Shown one piece after another: positions 1 through 7,258 of a DNA stretch of 40,839 nt; position 1 is the first letter of the stretch; every line of letters starts with the position of its first letter. The notes under the pieces were generated by a model. It had not been told where the DNA came from. It saw only the letters and a list, made by a program, of their open reading frames with translations, and ran no database searches. The stretch is from Catenibacterium mitsuoka_A (GTDB taxonomy: Bacteria > Bacillota_I > Bacilli_A > Erysipelotrichales > Coprobacillaceae): assembly GCF_964259225.1 (NCBI RefSeq), contig NZ_CAXVKN010000010.1; one strand, 5' to 3'. The translations under genes were made by a program, and so were the position numbers.

Positions 1-63
1 CAAGTACTTATTCTGACCACACCAAGCACCGACACGTCCTAGCTTATCAGCAAAAGCGTCCAT
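1..63 (-). CDS. N-terminal end of a PTS permease (probably EIIC, lactose/cellobiose type), cut by the window edge
   Basis: Only the first 21 codons are inside the window, starting at an ATG at 63 behind a GGGAGG ribosome-binding site. The peptide begins MDAFADKLGRVGAWCG and continues QNKYL, which resembles the cytoplasmic N-terminus of lactose/cellobiose-family EIIC permeases that phosphorylate a beta-glucoside or chitobiose-like sugar during import. The family call is inferred from this short stretch plus context: a near-consensus promoter with a cre site lies just upstream, and a GntR/UTRA regulator of the kind that controls sugar PTS operons is next door. Another EIIC subclass is possible. 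Confidence 0.5.
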   Translation of the reverse strand, partial: MDAFADKLGRVGAWCGQNKYL

Positions 64-97
64 AAATTTTCCTCCCTTAATTTTTTCGACAATACTG

Positions 98-133
98 AGT
101 ATACTGATAAAAAAACAATTGTCAACGGTTACA
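98..133 (-). promoter_or_regulatory. Promoter with overlapping cre (CcpA) site for the PTS gene
   Basis: On the minus strand TTGACA (120-125) and TATACT (98-103) are separated by 16 bases. The 14-mer TGTAACCGTTGACA (120-133) matches the cre consensus TGWNANCGNTNWCA at every position and covers the -35 box, so CcpA binding would block RNA polymerase. The match is seen; CcpA repression is inference. Confidence 0.75.
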
Positions 134-142
134 TTAGAAAAA

Positions 143-177
143 ATATGGTATTTTTGATTGACAAGACCGTATTTTTA
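143..177. promoter_or_regulatory. Candidate GntR operator pair upstream of the PTS promoter
   Basis: Two near-repeats sharing GTATTTTT (ATATGGTATTTTT at 143-155 and GACCGTATTTTTA at 165-177) are spaced 22 bases apart. The first shares TATGGTATTTTT with a copy in front of the GntR gene (1081-1096), which makes it a plausible binding site for that regulator. Confidence 0.4.
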
Positions 178-320
178 TATCTAAAAAATCGAAATTATAT
201 TGAGAAATTCAAGACATTTTTCATTCTACATACACCAATTATATTTTCAAAAAATAAAAATATAAATTTATTAATGCAGTTAATTTCTTTATATATTTTT
301 ATTACTTGTAAATAAATGGT
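178..320. other. AT-rich spacer without recognised features
   Basis: Between the candidate operators and the terminator of the GntR gene the sequence is strongly AT-rich. I see no open reading frame with a ribosome-binding site and no convincing hairpin. Confidence 0.5.
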
Positions 321-354
321 AAAATTAAAAGAGAACCATAATATATAGTTCTCT
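321..354 (-). terminator. Terminator of the GntR gene
   Basis: The stem AGAGAAC (330-336) pairs with GTTCTCT (348-354). It is followed on the minus strand by TTTAATTTT, directly after the stop codon of the regulator. Confidence 0.75.
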
Positions 355-357
355 TAG

Positions 358-1062
358 TTATTGTTCTACAATGACGGTTTGGAATTCAAAGTCTGCATAG
401 TGTCGACGATTGAATGTCAACTCAAATACAGAGCCATTAGAAAGGTATGTTGTCTGTTCTTCCTGGATATAAGGTTCACCTTCACCTAGTCCTAAGAATG
501 ACTGTTCGAGTATTGTAGACAGTGCTGATGTGATCTTTAAGTGACAACTCTGAACCGTCAAATGTAATTGATTGATTACATATTTATACAATGAATCCTT
601 TAGGACATCTGCTTTCAAGTTAACTAAACGATATAGTGGAATATATGTAATTTCTACACAATAAGGTTTTCCATCAACAGAACGATTTCTAATAATATGA
701 TAAACAAAGTCTCCTTCATCTATCTGTAGCTTTTCCGCTATTTTCTTATCACTTGGTATAACCTCAAATACTTTAATATCCGAAGTTACATCATGTCCTT
801 CAAAACGCATAGAAAGACTGCGCATACGGACAGTTTCATTGTTTTCAGATACATTGAGTTCTTTCACAAATGTACCTGCTCCACGGCGACGTATAATGAG
901 ACCTTCTTTTACTAGAATCTCCAAAGCCTTCTTCATCGTTTCTTTATTACAATGGTAATTAACACATAACAAGTATTCGTAAGGAAGTTTCTGGCCCGAA
1001 GTATATTCTCCCGACTTAATCTTCTCTCTAATTGCATCTGCAATATCTCTATACTTTGCCAC
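358..1062 (-). CDS. GntR-family (HutC/UTRA) transcriptional regulator
   Basis: A 234-residue regulator that probably controls the adjacent PTS gene. Residues 1-68 form the GntR winged helix (MAKYRDIADAIREKIKSGEY start, then a KLPYE turn and an EILVKEGLIIRRRGAGTFV wing). Residues about 85-230 are a UTRA ligand-binding domain, usually sensing a sugar phosphate. Length is normal for the subfamily. The start is GTG at 1062, eight bases after AGGAGG; there is no ATG alternative nearby. It is followed by its own terminator and then, in the same direction, by the PTS gene. The motif TATGGTATTTTT occurs both in front of this gene and in front of the PTS promoter, which suggests autoregulation plus control of the PTS. 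The exact ligand cannot be read from the sequence. Confidence 0.9.
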   Translation of the reverse strand: MAKYRDIADAIREKIKSGEYTSGQKLPYEYLLCVNYHCNKETMKKALEILVKEGLIIRRRGAGTFVKELNVSENNETVRMRSLSMRFEGHDVTSDIKVFEVIPSDKKIAEKLQIDEGDFVYHIIRNRSVDGKPYCVEITYIPLYRLVNLKADVLKDSLYKYVINQLHLTVQSCHLKITSALSTILEQSFLGLGEGEPYIQEEQTTYLSNGSVFELTFNRRHYADFEFQTVIVEQ

Positions 1063-1080
1063 AAAACCACCTCCTTACTT

Positions 1081-1096
1081 AAAAATACCATACTTT
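1081..1096. promoter_or_regulatory. Candidate autoregulatory GntR site
   Basis: The sequence AAAAATACCATACTTT is the reverse complement of AAAGTATGGTATTTTT. It shares TATGGTATTTTT with the site at 143-155 and sits just upstream of the GntR ribosome-binding site. Confidence 0.4.
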
Positions 1097-1120
1097 AAAA
1101 AAGAATGCACTGTATAATTC

Positions 1121-1663
1121 TTATTTTGTAATTTTTTTACACCAAATCTCTTTATGTTCTAAATTATAAAGTGTGAATGTTTCATTTTCATAAACTAAGA
1201 AACTCTTTACACCTTGTTTTGGCAAAGAAATAGAGTTTGGATTCACTGTGTAGAAGCCATGGTCTTCAAACACTGGAACATGATAATGTCCATAAAGGAA
1301 TACATCACCCTTCTTTAAATAAGGCATATTGTCTTTATTGTATAAATGTCCATGAGTAATATAGAAATCATGTCCGTCTACATTAAGTAATGCATAATCA
1401 CTTCTCATAGGGAAGTCTAAAACCATCTGATCTACTTCTGCATCACAGTTACCTCTTACTGCAAGGATCTTATCTTTATATTTATTTAGTAAAGGAATAC
1501 ACTTTTTAGGTGCATACCCTTCTGGCAAGTCATTTCTAGGACCATGATATAAAATATCACCCAGGATGATTAAACGGTCCGGCTGCTCTTCATCAAAGTA
1601 GTGCATTACTTTTTCTAGGTCATTATAAGAACCATGTATATCTGATATGATCATTAGTTTCAT
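1121..1663 (-). CDS. yfcE: Calcineurin-like metallophosphoesterase, YfcE type
   Basis: A cytoplasmic two-metal phosphodiesterase of 180 residues, close in length to E. coli YfcE (184). The metal-binding motifs appear in order: SDIHGS near residue 7, GDILYHGPRN near 35, VRGNCDAEVDQM near 75, THGHLYN near 110 and GHYHVP near 130. YfcE hydrolyses model phosphodiesters; its natural substrate is unsettled. A longer frame extends upstream, but the start at 1663 (MKLMIISDIHGS) matches the family and has GGAG inside the end of xth. It begins one base after the stop of the exonuclease III gene, so the two are co-transcribed and probably translationally coupled. No hairpin terminator is evident after it. 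Confidence 0.92.
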   Translation of the reverse strand: MKLMIISDIHGSYNDLEKVMHYFDEEQPDRLIILGDILYHGPRNDLPEGYAPKKCIPLLNKYKDKILAVRGNCDAEVDQMVLDFPMRSDYALLNVDGHDFYITHGHLYNKDNMPYLKKGDVFLYGHYHVPVFEDHGFYTVNPNSISLPKQGVKSFLVYENETFTLYNLEHKEIWCKKITK

Positions 1664-1664
1664 T

Positions 1665-2411
1665 TTATTCCATCTCCAATCCGATTGGGCAGTGATCACT
1701 GCCAAGTATGTCATTATATATTAAACTCTCTTTTATTCTCTCTTTCAATGAATCAGAGACAATAAAATAGTCAATTCTCCATCCAGCATTTCTTTCTCTT
1801 GATTTAAACATATAACTCCACCATGTATAAGCATCCTTTTTATCTGGATAAAGATATCTGAATGTATCAATATAGCCATGAGATAAAAGTTCTGTCATCT
1901 TATTACGTTCCTGATCAGAGAAACCTGCATTATGATGATTGGATGAAGGGTTCTTTAAATCTATTTCATTATGAGCCACATTGAGGTCACCACAAAGGAT
2001 GACAGGCTTATTAAGAGCATCTAAATAGGCAAGGAAGGCATCCTCCCATTCCATACGATAATCGATTCTAGCAAGCTCTTTTTTAGAATTAGGTGTATAA
2101 CATGTCACAAAGTAATAGTCTTCAAACTCTAATGTAATGACTCTTCCTTCCTGATCATGTTCCTCTATTCCTATTCCATAAGATACTGATAGTGGTTCTA
2201 TTCGAGTAAGTATAGCTGTTCCACTATACCCCTTCTTCAGAGCATCATTAGTATAAAGTGTATAACCTGGGATATCTAATTCAATCTGATCCTTTTGTGC
2301 CTTTGTTTCCTGTAAAGCAAAAATATCAGCATTCAAAGATTCAAAACTTTCTAAAAAACCTTTTTTTAAACAGGCACGAATGCCATTTACATTCCATGAT
2401 ACATATTTCAT
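1665..2411 (-). CDS. xth: Exodeoxyribonuclease III (AP endonuclease)
   Basis: A 248-residue enzyme of base-excision repair that cleaves DNA 5' to abasic sites and trims 3' blocks. The endonuclease/exonuclease/phosphatase fold motifs are present: NVNGIRA near residue 7, LQETKA near 33, GYSGTAI near 62, GDLNVAH near 140 and the C-terminal GSDHCP. The WW-rich substrate loop (AYTWWSY) typical of the ExoA/Xth group is also visible. The start is ATG at 2411 with AAGGAG upstream. An intrinsic terminator ends only about 12 bases before the start codon, so transcription must come from read-through or from a promoter inside the preceding gene. The downstream yfcE follows after one base. Confidence 0.95.
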   Translation of the reverse strand: MKYVSWNVNGIRACLKKGFLESFESLNADIFALQETKAQKDQIELDIPGYTLYTNDALKKGYSGTAILTRIEPLSVSYGIGIEEHDQEGRVITLEFEDYYFVTCYTPNSKKELARIDYRMEWEDAFLAYLDALNKPVILCGDLNVAHNEIDLKNPSSNHHNAGFSDQERNKMTELLSHGYIDTFRYLYPDKKDAYTWWSYMFKSRERNAGWRIDYFIVSDSLKERIKESLIYNDILGSDHCPIGLEME

Positions 2412-2423
2412 ATTTTTCTCCTT

Positions 2424-2452
2424 AAAAAAAGAAGGAGCTAGAAAGCTCCTTC
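2424..2452 (-). terminator. Terminator of the GyrI-like gene, abutting the xth ribosome-binding site
   Basis: The perfect 9-bp stem GAAGGAGCT/AGCTCCTTC (2431-2439 with 2444-2452) is followed by seven Ts on the minus strand. The stop codon of the GyrI-like gene lies in the hairpin, and the xth Shine-Dalgarno begins directly after the T-run. Confidence 0.85.
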
Positions 2453-3061
2453 TCCATTTTCTGCAATTGCATAACGAACAATTGTTTTCAGTTTTTCACT
2501 TGGTGTCTTTTCATAATCATTTAAGTAGACTTCATGATGGAATCCTTCTAAACGCATATTTTGAATAGTAATAAATTCCATAATCTGCTTAGTTGTATTG
2601 ATTTCAGTATTATAAGCACCCTTATGTAGCATCTGTACGCAATGTCCTTCTGTCATCCTCTTAAGATATATATCTACAATGTAAGGATTATCCTTCTTGT
2701 TAGCAGCTTTCTGTTTAATAATTTCAAATGTATTCGGATCTAGAAGCTTTGGTTGTGCCATCATTAAAGTGAACTTAATCATCTTCTTACGAGTAACGTC
2801 AAACTTTGAATTATCATAGGTATCCCATAATCCTTCTAGCGGTGAAATAAGATAAACAAGATTCTTTTCTTGTTTAAAATACTCTCTAATTTCTGCTGAC
2901 ATGATTCGAAGAGCTTTTGATTTTAAGTGGAACTCTTCTACTTCAGGATTACCGATTCCATCAATCATGATGAAATTGAATTCTGGAACATCAACAATGT
3001 CAATCTTCTTTGTTGATGCATCATATTGTTTTTTATACTCTTTACGTATACCTTCCTTCAT
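2438..3061 (-). CDS. GyrI-like small-molecule-binding domain protein
   Basis: A 207-residue cytoplasmic protein. After a charged N-terminus (MKEGIRKEYKKQYDAS), residues about 20-200 look like a GyrI-like (SOUL/BmrR C-terminal) barrel found free-standing in many Firmicutes, with motifs such as FNFIMIDGIGNP, ISPLEGLW, HKGAYNTE and YLNDYEKTPSEKLKTIVRYA. Relatives bind hydrophobic cations or small molecules, and some hydrolyse them; the substrate here is unknown. There is no DNA-binding domain. The start at 3061 has AAGGAGG. A likely -10 box (TATAAT, 3089-3094 reversed) lies about 25 bases upstream. Confidence 0.8.
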   Translation of the reverse strand: MKEGIRKEYKKQYDASTKKIDIVDVPEFNFIMIDGIGNPEVEEFHLKSKALRIMSAEIREYFKQEKNLVYLISPLEGLWDTYDNSKFDVTRKKMIKFTLMMAQPKLLDPNTFEIIKQKAANKKDNPYIVDIYLKRMTEGHCVQMLHKGAYNTEINTTKQIMEFITIQNMRLEGFHHEVYLNDYEKTPSEKLKTIVRYAIAENGEGAF

Positions 3062-3202
3062 ACGGCGCCTCCTTTCTTAAACGTAAACATTATACAAAAA
3101 TTCACATGAAAATACTACCATTTTAGTATTATTTCTAAAGAATGTCTTGATAATGTGTCAATTTCATTAATATACTTTTGGGCATTGATTCATAACTGAC
3201 AA

Positions 3203-3228
3203 CAAAAAAGCTATTCATAAAGAATAGC
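3203..3228 (-). terminator. Terminator downstream of ppiB
   Basis: The stem GCTATTC/GAATAGC (3210-3216 with 3222-3228) is followed by TTTTTT on the minus strand. A wider inverted repeat (CTGACA near 3197 and TGTCAG near 3239) brackets it, so alternative folding is possible. The rest of 3062-3286 holds only the -10 box of the next gene. Confidence 0.75.
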
Positions 3229-3286
3229 CTAGATTTACTGTCAGTATATAATTGTATCAATATTTCAATATTTCGCAACAGTTTTT

Positions 3287-3772
3287 TTATAATAATTTCA
3301 TTGTCTTGATAACCTGTGGTTCATTAGGCATATCATTCCAAGGTGATCTTTTAACATTCGCAATCTTATCTACTTCTTCTAATCCTTCAGTAATTAAACC
3401 AAAAGCAGCATAGTCACCATCTAGATGTGGTGCGTCAGCATGCATGATAAAGAACTGAGATGAAGCAGAATCCTTAACCATTGTTCTTGCCATTGATAAA
3501 ACACCTCTTGTATGCTTTAGGTTATTAGTCACACCATTAGATGCAAATTCACCCTTGATAGATGCTGCTGGATGTTCTTTCATATCAGTATCATATCCAC
3601 CACCCTGGATCATGAATCCTGGGATAACACGATGGAAGATTAAGCCATCAAAGAAGTTATTTTTAATTAAGTTCACAAAGTTTTCTACAGTAATAGGTGC
3701 TACTTCAGGATATAATTCACCCTTCATTACATTGCCATCCTGCATTTCAATTTCAAATAAGATTTTTTCCAT
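3287..3772 (-). CDS. ppiB: Peptidyl-prolyl cis-trans isomerase, cyclophilin type
   Basis: A 161-residue cyclophilin that isomerises X-Pro bonds. The active-site signature FHRVIPGFMIQGGG is at about residues 45-58, followed by the SASSQFFI strand near 103 and the HLDGDYAAFG loop near 116. No signal peptide is present, so it is cytoplasmic like B. subtilis PpiB. The start at 3772 is preceded by AAAGGAG. It is monocistronic as far as can be seen, with a terminator 60 bases after the stop. Confidence 0.95.
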   Translation of the reverse strand: MEKILFEIEMQDGNVMKGELYPEVAPITVENFVNLIKNNFFDGLIFHRVIPGFMIQGGGYDTDMKEHPAASIKGEFASNGVTNNLKHTRGVLSMARTMVKDSASSQFFIMHADAPHLDGDYAAFGLITEGLEEVDKIANVKRSPWNDMPNEPQVIKTMKLL

Positions 3773-3832
3773 GATTTTTCTCCTTTATTTGATTTCGTCT
3801 TATTTTAACATATTTATTCTATCTCTAATAGG

Positions 3833-3861
3833 AAAAGCTGTAATAGATCATCTATTACAGC
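3833..3861 (-). terminator. Weak terminator of the cytidylate-kinase-like gene
   Basis: The perfect 10-bp stem GCTGTAATAG/CTATTACAGC (3837-3846 with 3852-3861) has only four Ts after it on the minus strand, so termination may be partial. Confidence 0.6.
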
Positions 3862-3868
3862 CTTAGTA

Positions 3869-4447
3869 TTATAATTTCTTATACATTTCCGCAATAATTT
3901 CAGCAGCTTCATCTAAACCATAATCACTATTAATAGTTAAGTCAAAATTCTTTAACTGACCCCATTTATTTGTTGTGTAGTAATTATAGTAGTTAGCTCT
4001 CTTCTTATCTCTTGAGATGACATACTTCTTTGTATTCTCATGCTCTTCTTTATATTCTTCTTCTACTCTCTTAATACGTGATTCAAGAGGTGCATGGACA
4101 AAGACTCTTAATACTTGATCATAATCTTCAAGAATATAATCAGCACATCCATTTACTATGATACATGAATCGTTATTTGCAAGATGACGAATGATTTTAG
4201 ATTGTGTTGCGAAAACCTGATCATTTAAAGGCATCTGGAAAGTACCTCCAGCCATTCCATATAGAAATCCTGAACTCTTTTCCTGAGCCGCTTTCCTAAT
4301 TGTTTCAATATCAAATCCAAGCTCTTGTGCAGCTAAATCAATAATCTGATTATCGTAATAAACAATTCCTAAAAGATTGGCTACTTTCTGTGCTATGATA
4401 CGTCCTCCGGAACCATATTCTCTTGCGATTGTAATAATTTTAGGCAT
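3869..4447 (-). CDS. Cytidylate kinase-like family protein
   Basis: A 192-residue P-loop kinase-like protein. The N-terminus IITIAREYGSGGRIIAQKVA carries a GSGG phosphate-binding loop in place of the usual GxxGxGK form, as is normal for the cytidylate-kinase-like family (Pfam Cytidylate_kin2). The YYDNQII stretch and the lid-like VSRDKKRANYYNYYTTNKWG segment also fit. These proteins are common in gut Firmicutes; their substrate is not established, and they are distinct from Cmk. The start at 4447 has AAGGAGG. It is transcribed away from walJ. Confidence 0.85.
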   Translation of the reverse strand: MPKIITIAREYGSGGRIIAQKVANLLGIVYYDNQIIDLAAQELGFDIETIRKAAQEKSSGFLYGMAGGTFQMPLNDQVFATQSKIIRHLANNDSCIIVNGCADYILEDYDQVLRVFVHAPLESRIKRVEEEYKEEHENTKKYVISRDKKRANYYNYYTTNKWGQLKNFDLTINSDYGLDEAAEIIAEMYKKL

Positions 4448-4558
4448 ATAACAAAACCTCCTTCTATATGTTTATTTTATCACAAGTTTAAAAGAATATG
4501 TAAGAAACTTTATTGTAAATAATGAGATGTGCTATAATGCATGGGAAAGAGGTGGATT

Positions 4559-5311
4559 ATGGAATACCATGTTTTAGCAAGTGGCTCTAAAGGAAACAGC
4601 ACATTTATTGTAGAAAAAACTACAGGTATTTTAATAGATTGTGGTATCTCAAAGAAACAGCTTGTCTATCGATTAAAAGAAATTGGATATACAATAGATG
4701 ATATAGATTATGTATTATTAACCCATGATCATACAGATCATAATAAGAATATACATATATTTGATAAAGAAATAGTATATACCGCAAAAGGTAATATAGA
4801 GGATCTAGATGAAGATCATGAACTTGTTCCTTATACAAGTTATACATTTGATGATATAGATGTATATGTATTACGTCTTTCACATGATGCAACTAATCCT
4901 ATTGGATTTATTTTTATTGGTGATGAAACACTTCTCTATATGACAGATACAGGTTATGTATCACAGAAGAATAAAGAACTTATTCACAACTTGAATTATT
5001 ATATTATAGAGTCTAATCATGACATAGGGATGTTGATGGCTACACGTCGTCCTTTTTCTTTAAAGAATAGAATTATGGGAGATACAGGACACTTAAATAA
5101 TGAATATAGTGCTCATTTAATGTGTGATGTGATTGGCGAGAATACGAAGGAGATTGTACTAGCCCATTTATCACAGGATGCCAATACGAAAGAAAAGGCA
5201 TTAGAAACTTATTATTCTATATTTGATGAAGAAAATATAAAATTTGATAAAGAGATGATCAAAGCAGCAAGCCAAACATCAGTGGTTTCTGGAGGAAAAT
5301 ATGAACATTAA
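4559..5311 (+). CDS. walJ: MBL-fold metallohydrolase WalJ/YycJ
   Basis: A 250-residue metallo-beta-lactamase-fold protein. The start MEYHVLASGSKGNSTF and the metal motif THDHTDH (near residue 55) identify the YycJ/WalJ family, which is thought to be a nuclease linking cell-wall signalling with DNA replication. Further metal ligands are in DTGYVS and LAHLSQD. The frame extends six codons upstream, but the ATG at 4559 sits after AGAGGTGG, whereas the one at 4541 has no ribosome-binding site. The gene overlaps rlmH by 11 bases. In Bacillus walJ belongs to the walRK operon; here the two-component genes are absent. Confidence 0.9.
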   Translation: MEYHVLASGSKGNSTFIVEKTTGILIDCGISKKQLVYRLKEIGYTIDDIDYVLLTHDHTDHNKNIHIFDKEIVYTAKGNIEDLDEDHELVPYTSYTFDDIDVYVLRLSHDATNPIGFIFIGDETLLYMTDTGYVSQKNKELIHNLNYYIIESNHDIGMLMATRRPFSLKNRIMGDTGHLNNEYSAHLMCDVIGENTKEIVLAHLSQDANTKEKALETYYSIFDEENIKFDKEMIKAASQTSVVSGGKYEH

Positions 5312-5780
5312 GATTATTACTGTAGGTAAGTTAAAAGAGAAATATTTAAGAGATGGTGTACAGGAGTATGTAAAAAGACTTGGTGCGTATGCTCATGTAG
5401 AGTTGATTGAAGTACCTGATGAAAAGATACCTAATAACCCTTCACTTGCAGAAGAGACACTTGTGAAAAGCAAGGAAGGAAGAAAGATTCTTGATCATGT
5501 GAAACAGAATGATTTTATGATTCTGTTAGATGTTGCTTCACGTGAGATGGATTCAGTGGCTTTTAGTCAATATATTGAGAAAAAGATGATTGATGGTTAT
5601 TCTACTATTGATTTTGTGATTGGTGGATCTTTAGGACATGGAGAGGATGTTCTTACAAGAGCTGATTTTAAATTATCTTTTTCGCCAATGACTTTCCCAC
5701 ATCAATTAATGCGTCTGATTCTTGTAGAACAGATTTATCGTGCATTTAAGATTATGAAAAATGAAACATATCATAAGTAG
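5301..5780 (+). CDS. rlmH: 23S rRNA pseudouridine-1915 N3-methyltransferase
   Basis: A 159-residue SPOUT methyltransferase, the standard RlmH length, which methylates pseudouridine 1915 in helix 69 of 23S rRNA using SAM. The trefoil-knot motifs are FVIGGSLGHGEDV near residue 102 and the C-terminal FPHQLMRLILVEQIYRAFKI. The N-terminus MNIKIITVGKLKEKY is also diagnostic. It starts within the end of walJ, after GGAGG, so translation is coupled. A strong terminator follows the stop immediately. Confidence 0.97.
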   Translation: MNIKIITVGKLKEKYLRDGVQEYVKRLGAYAHVELIEVPDEKIPNNPSLAEETLVKSKEGRKILDHVKQNDFMILLDVASREMDSVAFSQYIEKKMIDGYSTIDFVIGGSLGHGEDVLTRADFKLSFSPMTFPHQLMRLILVEQIYRAFKIMKNETYHK

Positions 5781-5811
5781 ATGTCAATACAATGTGTTGA
5801 CATCTTTTTTT
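5779..5811 (+). terminator. Terminator of walJ-rlmH
   Basis: The 9-bp stem AGATGTCAA/TTGACATCT (5779-5787 with 5797-5805) is followed by a run of Ts. Confidence 0.88.
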
Positions 5812-5813
5812 GT

Positions 5814-5844
5814 ATAAAAAAAGAACCTGAATAAACAGGTTCTT
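5814..5844 (-). terminator. Terminator of rpmE
   Basis: The 9-bp stem AAGAACCTG/CAGGTTCTT (5821-5829 with 5836-5844) is followed on the minus strand by TTTTT. It lies back to back with the rlmH terminator. Confidence 0.85.
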
Positions 5845-5849
5845 GCGTC

Positions 5850-6053
5850 TTATTTAAGACCGTATTTCTTATTGAATTTTTCAACTCTACCATCAGCACT
5901 CGCAAATCTCTGTTTACCAGTGTAGAATGGATGACAGTTTGAACAAGTATCCACACGGATTTCATCTAAAACTGAACCAGTTTCGAATTCGTTACCACAT
6001 GATGTGCAGATTACTTTTACTTTTTTGTAATTTGGATGAATTCCAGCTCTCAT
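5850..6053 (-). CDS. rpmE: 50S ribosomal protein L31 (zinc-binding, type A)
   Basis: A 67-residue ribosomal protein bridging the two subunits. The two zinc half-sites CTSC (residues 16-19) and CSNC (37-40) mark the zinc-containing C+ form, and HPFYTGKQRF is the family signature. The start at 6053 follows GGAAGGAG. Its promoter is about 60 bases upstream, leaving a leader that could host autoregulation. The C+ form is usually expressed when zinc is sufficient. No C- paralogue is in this window. Confidence 0.97.
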   Translation of the reverse strand: MRAGIHPNYKKVKVICTSCGNEFETGSVLDEIRVDTCSNCHPFYTGKQRFASADGRVEKFNKKYGLK

Positions 6054-6109
6054 TGTCTTATCTCCTTCCGCCTTGAAATATTTGCTACTTCAAAGTAAGT
6101 TGCTAGTGT

Positions 6110-6138
6110 ATTGTACATCATTTTTTATTGAAATACAA
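6110..6138 (-). promoter_or_regulatory. rpmE promoter
   Basis: On the minus strand TTGTAT (6133-6138) and TACAAT (6110-6115) are 17 bases apart. The resulting leader of about 50 bases contains the short inverted repeat CTTTGAAG. A ribosomal-protein leader function is possible but unproven. Confidence 0.6.
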
Positions 6139-6152
6139 TAGCTTTTTTAAAT

Positions 6153-7238
6153 TTATTTCTTAGTAATATAACCTAATTTTGTTAACATTTCAGCACTTTC
6201 AACAGCACCACCTGCAGCACCTCTTAAAGTGTTGTGAGATAAACCTACAAACTTATAATCGAAGATGTTATCTTCTCTAAGTCTACCAATAGAAACTCCC
6301 ATACCGCCTTCATAGTCTACATCTAATGTAACCTGTGGACGGTTTTCTTCTTCCATGTATCTGATGAAATGTTCAGGTGCATGTGGAAGCTTAAATTCCT
6401 GTGGCTGTCCCTTGAAGTTATTTAAACGATCAATTAATTCTTCTTTAGTAGGCTTCTTGTTGAAACTTATAGAAACAGTTGCTGTATGACCATTTAATAC
6501 TGGTACACGAATACACTGGGCACTAATAATAGGTCCTTCAGCCTTAACGATTTCACCATTTTCAATATGACCAAATACTTTTAATGGTTCCTGTTCAGAC
6601 TTTTCTTCTTCCCCACTAATTAAAGGAATGATGTTTCCTACCATTTCTGGCCATTCCTTAAAAGTCTTTCCAGCACCAGAAATAGCCTGGTATGTACTTA
6701 CTACAACCTTTGTTGGTTCAAATTCCTTCCATGCTGCTAAGCAAGGTGTATAAGACTGGATTGAGCAGTTAGGCTTTACTGCGATAAAACCTCTCTTAGT
6801 TCCAAGTCTCTTTTTCTGATCTTCGATGACTGCATAATGTTCTGGGTTGATTTCTGGAATAACCATAGGAACATCAGGTGTCCATCTGTGTGCACTGTTG
6901 TTTGACACAACAGGTGTTTCTGTTTTTGCATATGCTTCTTCAATTGCTTTGATTTCTTCTTTACTCATATTTACTGCAGAGAATACAAAATCAACTTCTT
7001 TCGCAATGTCTTCTACATCTGCAACATCTTTTACGACAATGTTCTTGACTGCTTCAGGAATAGGTGTATCCATTTTCCATCTGCCTTTTACTGCTTCTTC
7101 ATAAGTCTTTCCCGCACTCGACTTACTTGCTGCAAGTGTAGTCACTTCAAACCATGGATGGTTATCTAAAAGAGTATTGAATCTCTGTCCAACCATACCA
7201 GTCGCACCTAAAATACCAACTTTTAACTTGTCACTCAT
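6153..7238 (-). CDS. asd: Aspartate-semialdehyde dehydrogenase
   Basis: A 361-residue enzyme that reduces aspartyl phosphate to aspartate semialdehyde for lysine, threonine, methionine and diaminopimelate. The NADP-binding motif GILGATGMVGQRF is at about residues 8-20 and the catalytic cysteine is in KPNCSIQ near 155. The insert pattern and length resemble the archaeal/fungal-type Asd branch rather than the E. coli type. A longer frame starts at 7259, but the ATG at 7238 (MSDKLKVG) has AGGAGGAG at correct spacing. It lies 20 bases after murA in what looks like a murA-asd operon, both feeding peptidoglycan precursors. Confidence 0.95.
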   Translation of the reverse strand: MSDKLKVGILGATGMVGQRFNTLLDNHPWFEVTTLAASKSSAGKTYEEAVKGRWKMDTPIPEAVKNIVVKDVADVEDIAKEVDFVFSAVNMSKEEIKAIEEAYAKTETPVVSNNSAHRWTPDVPMVIPEINPEHYAVIEDQKKRLGTKRGFIAVKPNCSIQSYTPCLAAWKEFEPTKVVVSTYQAISGAGKTFKEWPEMVGNIIPLISGEEEKSEQEPLKVFGHIENGEIVKAEGPIISAQCIRVPVLNGHTATVSISFNKKPTKEELIDRLNNFKGQPQEFKLPHAPEHFIRYMEEENRPQVTLDVDYEGGMGVSIGRLREDNIFDYKFVGLSHNTLRGAAGGAVESAEMLTKLGYITKK

Positions 7239-7258
7239 AGCTTCTCCTCCTATCAACA

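Noticed and set aside
4620..4892. Antisense frame of 90 codons inside walJ
   Set aside because: Shadow of a convincing coding sequence; its composition is biased and there is no ribosome-binding site.
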